Of a stretch of DNA of 18,617 nt, positions 7,484 through 13,998 are shown in pieces. Numbering within the stretch: position 1 is the first letter of the stretch; every line of letters starts with the position of its first letter. The notes below the pieces were generated by a model. It saw nothing but the letters and a program-made list of their open reading frames with translations. It was not told the origin of the DNA and made no database searches. This stretch comes from Oscillospiraceae bacterium. GTDB lineage: Bacteria; Bacillota; Clostridia; Oscillospirales; Ruminococcaceae. The position numbers were made by a program, and so were the translations under genes. The stretch is from the NCBI GenBank assembly GCA_003531585.1, contig DQFX01000057.1, forward strand, positions 1 to 18,617, in the 5' to 3' direction.

Positions 7484-7549
7484 AGGTTTTATCCTCTCAT
7501 CATTTTATATTCCGGGGATACTACAGCGTCCCCTTATGTTTACGTTTAT

Positions 7550-7578
7550 AGAATATCACAAAAAATTTGATTTGTCTA
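7550..7578 (-). promoter_or_regulatory. Promoter of the isomerase gene
   Basis: On the minus strand TAGACA (7573-7578) and TATTCT (7550-7555) are 17 bases apart. The leader also holds a small GGGGA/TCCCC hairpin (7514-7533) before the start codon at 7483. Confidence 0.65.
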
Positions 7579-7640
7579 GTGTTTTTTTGTCGCATTCATG
7601 CAAAATCTGCCCAAAAAACGCTGAATGAGTTATAATAAAG

Positions 7641-7669
7641 TTTACTTTGTGGGTATTTTATGTTATAAT
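7641..7669 (+). promoter_or_regulatory. Promoter of the MATE-malQ-acetyltransferase group
   Basis: TTTACT (7641-7646) and TATAAT (7664-7669) are 17 bases apart. A second TATAAT at 7631-7636 lacks a good -35 box. The start codon at 7729 lies 59 bases downstream, with only a weak AGAAAG-type ribosome site. Confidence 0.7.
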
Positions 7670-7728
7670 CTCATCAGGCGGCGCTCAAAGACCGCTACAG
7701 TACTACACAGAAGAAAGAAGCAATATCA

Positions 7729-9159
7729 ATGAACAAGGATCTAACAGTAGGCAGCCCGGGAAGATCGCTGATAATGTTCACCATACCGCTGTTCATCAGC
7801 GTTATGTTCCAGCAGATGTACAACATCGCGGACAGCGTTATCGCGGGCAAGTTCGCCGGTGAGGACGCCCTCGCCGCCATCGGAGCCAGCTACCCCATAA
7901 CCATGATCTTCATGGCGGTGGCGGTCGGCTGCCAGATAGGCTGCTCGGTAGTTATAAGCAAGCACTTCGGCGCAGGCAACATGCCGATGACCAAGACCTG
8001 CATTTCCACCGCGCTCATTTCAGGCACCGTGCTTTCCGCGGTGCTCACCGTTGTCGGCGTGCTTTTCAGCGGAGTTTTCATGCAGTGGGTGCAGACACCT
8101 GACAACATCTTCGACGATGGCTGCCTGTACCTCATGATATACACCGGCGGGTTCGTGTTCCTGTTTATCTACAACGTCGTCACGGGTATCTTCAACTCCC
8201 TCGGCGACAGCAAGACCCCGCTATACCTGCTCATAGGAAGCTCCATCGGCAACGTTATCCTCGACTGCATTTTCATCATTCCGCTCCAGATGGGAGTCGC
8301 AGGCGCCGCCTGGGCTACCTTCATCGCTCAGGGAGCCGCATGCCTGCTCGCGCTGTTCCTGCTGCTGCGCCGTGTGAAATCCATGAACATTTCCGGCGGC
8401 AGGCTGTTCAGCGGAGCCGCCCTCGCAGATATATGCAAGGTCGCAGTCCCCAGCGTGCTTCAGCAGAGCTTCATCTCCGTCGGCAACCTGTTCATTCAGT
8501 ATATGGTCAACGGCTTCGGCTCCTCCGCCATCGTCGCCGGTTACTCCGCGGCAATTAAGCTCAACACCTTCGCCATCACCTGCTTCACCACCATCGGAAA
8601 CGGCATGTCCAGCTTCACCGCGCAGAACATCGGCGCAAACAAGCCGGAGCGTATCAAGCAGGGATTCCGCTCGGTGCTTATCTTCTCCCTCGCTACCGCG
8701 CTGGTTTTCTTCCTGCTGTTCTTCCTGCTCAATCAGCCGCTGCTGTCGCTGTTCATGAACGAGGACGGCTCGCAGCTCGCCATGGATACCGGCGTCGACT
8801 TCCTGCGGATAGCCGCTCCGTTCTACTTCATCGTGTGCCTGAAACTCCTCTGCGACGGAGTCCTCCGCGGCAGCGAGAGCATGGGCTGCTTCATGGCGGC
8901 GACCTTCACCGACCTGATACTCCGCGTTGTCCTCGCCGCGATACTCTCCAATGCAATGAACGACGTAACCGGCATCTGGTACTCCTGGCCGGGAGCCTGG
9001 GCTGTCGCTACGGTGATGTCCGTTATATTCTACAAATCCGGGATATGGGCTAAGAAGCTCATATCACTCACCCCCGAGGCTGAAAAGGAAGAGATCGCCG
9101 AGGAGGAACTCGTGGACGAAATACTTGAAGAACATGTCGATATGACCCCTGACAAATAA
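7729..9159 (+). CDS. MATE family efflux transporter
   Basis: Multidrug and toxin extrusion protein of 476 residues, typical length, with about twelve hydrophobic helices in two halves. The N-terminal signature is PGRSLIMFTIPLFISVMFQQ followed by MYNIADSVIAGKFAGEDALAAIGASYP, as in the DinF/NorM-like Firmicutes branch. The second half repeats the pattern (AVPSVLQQSFISVGNLFIQYMVNGFGSSAIVAGYSAA in pieces). The C-terminal tail of about 30 residues is strongly acidic (EEIAEEELVDEILEEHVD), a feature seen now and then in this family. Such pumps export cationic compounds with Na+ or H+; the substrate is unknown. It shares a transcript with the glucanotransferase, which starts 11 bases after its stop. 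Confidence 0.93.
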   Translation: MNKDLTVGSPGRSLIMFTIPLFISVMFQQMYNIADSVIAGKFAGEDALAAIGASYPITMIFMAVAVGCQIGCSVVISKHFGAGNMPMTKTCISTALISGTVLSAVLTVVGVLFSGVFMQWVQTPDNIFDDGCLYLMIYTGGFVFLFIYNVVTGIFNSLGDSKTPLYLLIGSSIGNVILDCIFIIPLQMGVAGAAWATFIAQGAACLLALFLLLRRVKSMNISGGRLFSGAALADICKVAVPSVLQQSFISVGNLFIQYMVNGFGSSAIVAGYSAAIKLNTFAITCFTTIGNGMSSFTAQNIGANKPERIKQGFRSVLIFSLATALVFFLLFFLLNQPLLSLFMNEDGSQLAMDTGVDFLRIAAPFYFIVCLKLLCDGVLRGSESMGCFMAATFTDLILRVVLAAILSNAMNDVTGIWYSWPGAWAVATVMSVIFYKSGIWAKKLISLTPEAEKEEIAEEELVDEILEEHVDMTPDK

Positions 9160-9170
9160 AAGGAGGCTAT

Positions 9171-10640
9171 ATGAGAAGCTGCGGAATACTAATGCACATT
9201 TCCAGCCTGCCGTCCCCGTATGGCATAGGCACATTCGGGGCGGAAGCTGAAAAATTCGCCGACTGGCTCAAGGAAGCCGGTCAGAAGTACTGGCAGGTGC
9301 TGCCGATAGGCCCAACCGGATACGGCGATTCCCCCTACCAGCCGTTTTCCTCCTTCGCGGGGAATCCACTGCTCATCGACCTTGACGAGCTTGTGGAGCA
9401 CGGCTACCTCGCGAAGAAGTCCCTCGACAACTCCGACTACGGCGCCGACCCGTCCTACGTTGACTTCGACATCGTGAACCGCAACAAGACCGCCCTCCTG
9501 CGGGAGGCCTTCGCGGGGTTCACCGACGACGTGGGCTACACCTCGTTCGTCATCGAGGAGCAGGACTGGCTCGACGACTACGCGCTTTTCATGGCGCTGA
9601 AGGACAAATTCGGCGGCAGACCCTGGTCCGACTGGGACGACGACATCAAACTCCGCGAGCCGGAGGCAGTCAAGCGCTGGACCGAGGAACTCAAGGACGA
9701 CATCAAGTTCTACAAGTTCGTGCAGTATATCTTCTTCCGCCAGTGGGACAGATTCCACCGCTACTGCAACAAGAACGGCATACAGCTCATCGGCGATATC
9801 CCGATATACGTCTCCCCGGACTGCGCGGACGTCTGGGCGCAGCCCGAGCTGTTCGAGCTTGATGAAAAGCGCGTTCCCAAGCGCGTTGCGGGAGTTCCGC
9901 CGGATTACTTCTCCGCCACCGGTCAGCTATGGGGGAACCCCCTCTACAACTGGGAGGAAATGCACAAGACCGGCTACAAGTGGTGGCTCAAGCGCATAGG
10001 CAAGTCAAAGGAGAACTTCGACATGCTGCGCATCGACCACTTCCGCGCCTTCGACACCTACTACGCTATCCCCTACGGTCACAAGACCGCCGAAAACGGC
10101 ACCTGGGAAAAGGGGCCGGGCATGGAGCTGTTCAACGCGATAAAGAACGACCTCGGCGACGTCAACATCATCGCGGAGGACCTAGGCGATATCTTCGACA
10201 GCGTGAAGGAGCTGCTGCGCGACACCGGATTTCCCGGAATGCGCGTGCTCCAGTTCGGATTCAACCCGGATAACACCGATAACGACCACCTCCCGCACAA
10301 CTACCCGAAAAACTGCTGCGCCTACACCGGCACTCACGATAACTCCACAATAATGCAGTGGTACCGCGAAGCCGACCCGAAGTCCCGGGCGATGGCGCGG
10401 AGGTACGTAAAGCCCCGGCTGTTCGAGCGGTTCAGCGCCGCCTGCGTGCGCGTCGTTTACGCCAGCCCCGCGAACCTCGCGATTATCCCCATGCAGGATA
10501 TCCTCGGGCTTGGAGCCGACGCTCGCATGAACGTCCCCTCCACCGTCGGCGGGAACTGGAAATGGAGAATGCTCCCGGGCAGGCTCACCGCGTCCCGCGC
10601 AGAAAAGCTCCGCAGCCTTGCGGACACCTATTTCAGATAA
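9171..10640 (+). CDS. malQ: 4-alpha-glucanotransferase (GH77)
   Basis: Disproportionating enzyme (amylomaltase) of 489 residues, typical of the shorter bacterial form. It moves maltooligosaccharide units between alpha-1,4-glucans in maltodextrin or glycogen turnover in the cytoplasm. The N-terminus has the family run LPSPYGIGTFG, then YWQVLPIGPTGYGDSPYQP. The GH77 catalytic residues are visible: nucleophile D289 in LRIDHFR, acid/base E336 in IIAEDLGD, and D390 in YTGTHDNST. The sequence near the 250s (ATGQLWGNPLYNW) is also characteristic. The start has a perfect AAAGGAGG at 9159-9166. No other glycogen gene is nearby, so its link with the MATE transporter is probably only positional. Confidence 0.95.
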   Translation: MRSCGILMHISSLPSPYGIGTFGAEAEKFADWLKEAGQKYWQVLPIGPTGYGDSPYQPFSSFAGNPLLIDLDELVEHGYLAKKSLDNSDYGADPSYVDFDIVNRNKTALLREAFAGFTDDVGYTSFVIEEQDWLDDYALFMALKDKFGGRPWSDWDDDIKLREPEAVKRWTEELKDDIKFYKFVQYIFFRQWDRFHRYCNKNGIQLIGDIPIYVSPDCADVWAQPELFELDEKRVPKRVAGVPPDYFSATGQLWGNPLYNWEEMHKTGYKWWLKRIGKSKENFDMLRIDHFRAFDTYYAIPYGHKTAENGTWEKGPGMELFNAIKNDLGDVNIIAEDLGDIFDSVKELLRDTGFPGMRVLQFGFNPDNTDNDHLPHNYPKNCCAYTGTHDNSTIMQWYREADPKSRAMARRYVKPRLFERFSAACVRVVYASPANLAIIPMQDILGLGADARMNVPSTVGGNWKWRMLPGRLTASRAEKLRSLADTYFR

Positions 10641-10646
10641 ACAGTT

Positions 10647-10669
10647 CCCCTCTGTGCAGAACAGAGGGG
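10647..10669. other. Perfect 9-bp stem hairpin between malQ and the acetyltransferase
   Basis: CCCCTCTGT and ACAGAGGGG enclose the loop GCAGA. No T-run follows on either strand, so it is not a standard terminator. It ends just before the GGAGG of the next gene (10677-10681). It may be an mRNA processing or stability element. Confidence 0.6.
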
Positions 10670-10685
10670 TGATTGCGGAGGAAAA

Positions 10686-11204
10686 ATGCAGATAAAAACC
10701 CAACGCCTGACCCTTGAACCTCTCGGAACGAAATTCCTGGTATCCACCCACGCCTACGCCTCCGACCCGGAGCTTACCAGGCTGATGGTGTTCCTGCCCA
10801 CCGACGACCTAGCGGAAACGGAACGCTACCTCAAAAAGTGCGAAGCCGAAGCCGCAAAGGAACGTCCGCAGTTCTACGAGATGGCGGTGCTGCTGGACGG
10901 CAGGCACATCGGCTCGGTCAGCGCATACCTTGAGGAAAACGGCACGGCATGGGAGCTGGGCTGGATAATCTCCCGGGAGGCACACGGCTGCGGCTATGCC
11001 GCCGAGGCGGCGCGCGCCCTGATGGAATACTGCCTTGAAAACACCGGTATACGCCGCTTCATCGCGCACTGCGACAGCGAGAATTCCGCTTCACAGCGAG
11101 TAATGCAGAAGCTGGGTCTGCGCTTTGCGGAGGAGCACTCCGGCAGAAAAAACCGCGGCTCCGACGAGGTGCGCAGCGAAATGATGTTTGAACGCGTGTT
11201 CTAA
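10686..11204 (+). CDS. GNAT-family N-acetyltransferase, RimJ/RimL-like
   Basis: Acetyltransferase of 172 residues, the usual size for the RimJ/RimL branch. It starts with the typical IKTQRLTLEPL strand. The acetyl-CoA loop is REAHGCGYAAEA (97-108), and the C-terminal motif NSASQRVMQKLGLRF (133-147) is standard for the branch. It would transfer an acetyl group from acetyl-CoA to an amine of a protein or small molecule; the acceptor cannot be named. It has GGAGG at 10677-10681 and follows malQ after a 45-base gap holding a hairpin, so it is probably in the same transcript. An AATCCG/CGGATT dyad sits on its stop codon. Confidence 0.88.
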   Translation: MQIKTQRLTLEPLGTKFLVSTHAYASDPELTRLMVFLPTDDLAETERYLKKCEAEAAKERPQFYEMAVLLDGRHIGSVSAYLEENGTAWELGWIISREAHGCGYAAEAARALMEYCLENTGIRRFIAHCDSENSASQRVMQKLGLRFAEEHSGRKNRGSDEVRSEMMFERVF

Positions 11205-11280
11205 ATCCGCTCGGATTCTCGGACTTCCCCGCCGTGAACGATTCTGAACTGTTTCTGATTATCAGTGATTAGGCTTCTTG

Positions 11281-11327
11281 ATTTTATATACAAATCCACA
11301 TGTACCCGACGTTTACATATATAAAAT
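11281..11327. repeat. 10-bp inverted repeat upstream of the YoaK-like gene
   Basis: ATTTTATATA (11281-11290) and TATATAAAAT (11318-11327) are perfect inverted copies around a 27-base centre. The gap 11205-11457 is AT-rich and holds no gene; the repeat lies upstream of the candidate promoter, so an operator is possible. Confidence 0.45.
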
Positions 11328-11354
11328 TGATATACAAGACATTCAAAATTCAGA

Positions 11355-11384
11355 TTATACTTTTTTTCCTCTACGTATTATAAT
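11355..11384 (+). promoter_or_regulatory. Candidate promoter of the YoaK-like gene
   Basis: A perfect TATAAT at 11379-11384 is preceded at 18 bases by TTATAC (11355-11360). The -35 box is weak, so activation by a regulator is possible. Confidence 0.45.
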
Positions 11385-11457
11385 ATGAAAGGCAAGGCGG
11401 CATAATGCGCCAGATCATGCACGAATATTGTTACATATGTTGCGGAGGCGGTCAGTT

Positions 11458-12135
11458 ATGAGCGGAAATAGCTTCCATGGTCAGATGTCGGATAAATTCC
11501 GGTCGGCGGTGTTCATAATTCTTTCCGGAGGATTCCAGGACGCCTACACCTATTGCTGCCGCGGCGGAGTTTTCGCCAACGCCCAGACCGGCAACATCGT
11601 TCTTATGTCCGCGGCGCTGTTTCGCGGCGACTGGGAGGCGGTAGTCAAATACCTCGTGCCGGTGCTGTCGTTCCTGCTGGGTATAGCGGTGGCAGAACTG
11701 GTTCACGTACACTACCGCAGACAGGAGAAAATACACTGGCGGCAGATAGTCCTCATCGAAGAAATACTGCTGCTGTTCATCGTGGGATTCATTCCGGGGA
11801 CGCTCGACCCGCTTGCCAACGCGCTCGTGTCGTTCGTGTGCGCGCTCCAGGTGCAGACCTTCCACAAGATACACGGTCAGCCCTACGCCAGCACGATGTG
11901 CATAGGCAACATGCGCAGCGGCATGGAATCCCTGGTGGCGTACTTCCGCAGCCGCGACCATGAGACCCTCGTAAAGTCGCTGACCTACTTCGGGGTCATC
12001 GGTGTGTTCGCCGCAGGAGCCGGAATCGGCAGCGTGCTTTCGCAGACGATTGGCCACGGAATAATCTGGGTGTGCTGCGGTCTGCTCTTGGTAAGCTTCT
12101 TCCTGATGTTCATTCACGAAAAGCAGGAGCAGTGA
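11458..12135 (+). CDS. YoaK/DUF1275 family membrane protein
   Basis: Integral membrane protein of 225 residues. The family signature is clear near the N-terminus: GGFQDAYTY (24-32) and GGVFANAQTGNIVLMS (36-51). About six hydrophobic helices follow, including ~64-83, ~98-112, ~119-135, ~174-195 and ~201-219. The middle has the conserved NMRSGM run (151-156). Function of the family is not established; it is often annotated as a putative transporter. I chose the ATG at 11458 because GGAGG lies at 11444-11448. A TTG ten codons upstream keeps the frame but has no ribosome site. It appears to be transcribed alone. Confidence 0.9.
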   Translation: MSGNSFHGQMSDKFRSAVFIILSGGFQDAYTYCCRGGVFANAQTGNIVLMSAALFRGDWEAVVKYLVPVLSFLLGIAVAELVHVHYRRQEKIHWRQIVLIEEILLLFIVGFIPGTLDPLANALVSFVCALQVQTFHKIHGQPYASTMCIGNMRSGMESLVAYFRSRDHETLVKSLTYFGVIGVFAAGAGIGSVLSQTIGHGIIWVCCGLLLVSFFLMFIHEKQEQ

Positions 12136-12236
12136 TCCGGTCTTTGCAGAAAATTTTTTCCATTTCATTCTTAACGCAACGATCCCCGCAGAAATGCGGA
12201 TAATATATAAAGACACATAAAGAAAGGAGAAACTTT
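12136..12236 (+). promoter_or_regulatory. Leader region of the ATP synthase operon
   Basis: This 101-base gap holds a CCGCA/TGCGG hairpin with a GAAA loop (12186-12199), followed by an AT-rich run and a good ribosome site AGGAG (12225-12229) seven bases before the atpB start. I find no convincing -35/-10 pair; TTGCAG at 12144 lacks a good partner. No terminator of the preceding gene is visible, so some read-through from it is possible. Confidence 0.35.
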
Positions 12237-13076
12237 ATGAGCAAAAAGAAACGCGCAGTATTCATCGTCGTATGGGTCGCGCTGATGGTCATAGTGCTTG
12301 TTGCGGCGCTCCTCGTGGGCGGCAGCGGCGAGTCCGAATCCATCAAGGTGGTCATGCGCGACGCGGTGCTGCACGGAACGAATAAGGTCAGCCTTTTCGG
12401 TATCAAGGACGTCAACCCGGCGTATATCTCATCGCTGATAGTGTGCGGGGCGCTCCTTGTTTTCGCGGCTGTTATCCGGATATTCGTGATACCTAAGTTT
12501 AAAATGGTTCCTGGGAAGTTCCAGATGCTGCTCGAACAGCTCGTCACCTTCTTTGACAACCTCGCAAAGACCAGCAGCCCCCATAAGAACTCGTTCCTCG
12601 GGGCTTATGTGTTCGCAGCGGGCGTTTACATCTTCGTGGGGACCCTGTTCGAGCTGTTCGGCATTCAGGCGGCGACCACCGCAGGAGGTGCGATTTCCCT
12701 TCCGGCTCCGCTGTCTGACATCAACGCCGCTATCATGCTCGGCTGCCTGTCCTACCTCGTGATCCTCAGCGGAGGCATCGCGGGCGCGAAGATCAAGGGC
12801 GTCGGCAGGACCCTCAAGGAGTTCTCGCTGCCCATCTCAATGAGCTTCCGTCTTTTCGGCGCGCTGCTCAGCGGTCTGCTCGTCACCGAGCTGGTTTACT
12901 ACAACATCAGCCTGAGCTTCGTTCTCCCGGTATTCGTGGGAATAATGTTCACGCTGCTGCACGCGCTTATTCAGGCGTACGTCCTGACTATGCTCACGGC
13001 AATGTTCTACGGCGAGGTTTCCGAACCTCCCGTCAAGGCGGTAAAAAAGCGCCTTTCCAAATCAACCAACAAATAA
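12237..13076 (+). CDS. atpB: ATP synthase F0 subunit a
   Basis: Membrane stator subunit that forms the ion half-channels beside the c-ring; 279 residues. The indispensable arginine is R205 in SMSFRLFG. The LPAPLSDINAA run (155-165) matches the family's PTAD(L/V)N motif, and IQAYVLTMLTAMF (245-257) matches the last-helix motif, with Q246 at the E. coli Q252 position. Oddities: the residues after the arginine read RLFGALLSGL, so the usual Asn (E. coli N214) is Ala209 and the usual Glu (E219) is Leu214. The N-terminus has an extra hydrophobic helix (~7-28) and a hydrophilic stretch. It is the first gene of the operon; atpI is not present before it. Confidence 0.92.
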   Translation: MSKKKRAVFIVVWVALMVIVLVAALLVGGSGESESIKVVMRDAVLHGTNKVSLFGIKDVNPAYISSLIVCGALLVFAAVIRIFVIPKFKMVPGKFQMLLEQLVTFFDNLAKTSSPHKNSFLGAYVFAAGVYIFVGTLFELFGIQAATTAGGAISLPAPLSDINAAIMLGCLSYLVILSGGIAGAKIKGVGRTLKEFSLPISMSFRLFGALLSGLLVTELVYYNISLSFVLPVFVGIMFTLLHALIQAYVLTMLTAMFYGEVSEPPVKAVKKRLSKSTNK

Positions 13077-13104
13077 ATTTTACTGAACAATGGAGGATAC
13101 GATC

Positions 13105-13491
13105 ATGAAGAGATCTGTTAAGAAATTAGTAGTTTGCGGAATCATTGCGCTGATGGTATGCGCACTTTGCAGCCTGGTGGCTTTCGCTGCCGCAGATAAG
13201 CCCGAGCCCGCTCCCCAGGACGGCACAAGCGTTTCCCAGGAAGCCGAGACGAACAGCGCCGCTGATTCCACCGGCAGCAAGGCTATCGCAGCAGGTATCT
13301 GCGTAGGTATCGCAGCATGCGGCGCCGGCATAGGCATGGGTCTTACCACTGCGAAGTCCTCTGAGGGTATCTCCCGCCAGCCCGAGGCTGCGGACAAGAT
13401 CCGTACCAACATGATGCTTGGTCTGGTATTCATTGAGACCGCGATCATTTACGCCCTGGTAGTTGCAATCCTCATCATCTTCGTACTGTAA
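13105..13491 (+). CDS. atpE: ATP synthase F0 subunit c with N-terminal signal-like extension
   Basis: Rotor-ring proteolipid, but 128 residues instead of about 70-90. The core hairpin is residues 57-128: first helix with GIAACGAGIGMGL (68-80), polar loop SRQPE (90-94), and second helix with the ion-binding carboxylate E111 in FIETAIIYALV. Before it lie a basic start (MKRSVKK), a hydrophobic stretch (8-28) ending in SLVAFAA, and an acidic/Pro/Ser-rich linker (about 31-58). That is a textbook signal peptide plus linker, and it agrees with the c-subunit N-terminus facing outward. I chose ATG 13105 because GGAGG is at 13092-13096; the ATG at 13090 overlaps that site. At the Na+ ligand position (Ilyobacter Q32) there is M78, and after E111 comes T112. 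Confidence 0.92.
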   Translation: MKRSVKKLVVCGIIALMVCALCSLVAFAAADKPEPAPQDGTSVSQEAETNSAADSTGSKAIAAGICVGIAACGAGIGMGLTTAKSSEGISRQPEAADKIRTNMMLGLVFIETAIIYALVVAILIIFVL

Positions 13492-13503
13492 GGGGGTAAT
13501 TTT

Positions 13504-13992
13504 ATGGGAATCCCTCTGAATGTAGACTGGCAGCAGATCCTGCTGCATCTGTTCAACTTCATTATCCTTTTCGGCGGACTCTGGCTGCTGCTCTACAAGC
13601 CGGTGAAGAACTTCATGGCAAAGCGCGAGGCTTACTACAAGGATATGGACAAGGCTGCCGCCGAGAAGCTCGCAGCCGCTGAAAACGAGCAGCAGAAGTA
13701 CTCCGGACTTATCGGGAAGGCTCAGGACGAAGCCGCAGAGCTGAAGAAGAAGGCTATGGCGGACGCCGACGCCGCTGCGAAGGCTCACCTTGATGAAGCC
13801 GAGCAGGAGAAGCAGCGCATACTCGCCGACGCAAAGAGAGCCGCGCTCGCCGAGAAGAACAAGGTGCTTCAGGAAGCAAACGCGCAGATCGAGGAAATGG
13901 TATCCGCTGCTGTCGACAAGCTGCTCGTACCTGCCGGAAGCGCATACGACAGCTTTGACAGCGCTGAGTCCGACGATTCCGGAAAGGAGTAA
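13504..13992 (+). CDS. atpF: ATP synthase F0 subunit b
   Basis: Peripheral-stalk subunit of 162 residues: one N-terminal membrane helix (~10-31, NVDWQQILLHLFNFIILFGG), then a long Ala/Lys/Glu-rich coiled coil (~40-140) as in all b subunits. The C-terminus is unusual. After DKLL (138-141) it does not continue as the usual delta-binding helix but ends in a flexible acidic and Ser-rich tail (GSAYDSFDSAESDDSGKE). The partner it should bind, delta, has no gene of its own here and appears fused to alpha in the next gene. The ribosome site is AGGGGG at 13491-13496. Confidence 0.92.
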   Translation: MGIPLNVDWQQILLHLFNFIILFGGLWLLLYKPVKNFMAKREAYYKDMDKAAAEKLAAAENEQQKYSGLIGKAQDEAAELKKKAMADADAAAKAHLDEAEQEKQRILADAKRAALAEKNKVLQEANAQIEEMVSAAVDKLLVPAGSAYDSFDSAESDDSGKE

Positions 13993-13998
13993 TGACTG

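Noticed and set aside
10647..10669. Hairpin after malQ as a terminator
   Set aside because: The stem is good but there is no T-run on either strand, and a gene with a strong ribosome site follows at once.
11428..11457. Upstream TTG start for the YoaK-like gene
   Set aside because: It would place the GGAGG ribosome site inside the coding region; the ATG at 11458 has correct spacing.
12186..12199. CCGCA/TGCGG hairpin as terminator of the YoaK-like gene
   Set aside because: The stem has only five pairs and no T-run follows.
13090..13104. Upstream ATG for subunit c
   Set aside because: This ATG overlaps the GGAGG that serves the ATG at 13105, and the later start gives a proper basic signal-peptide start.
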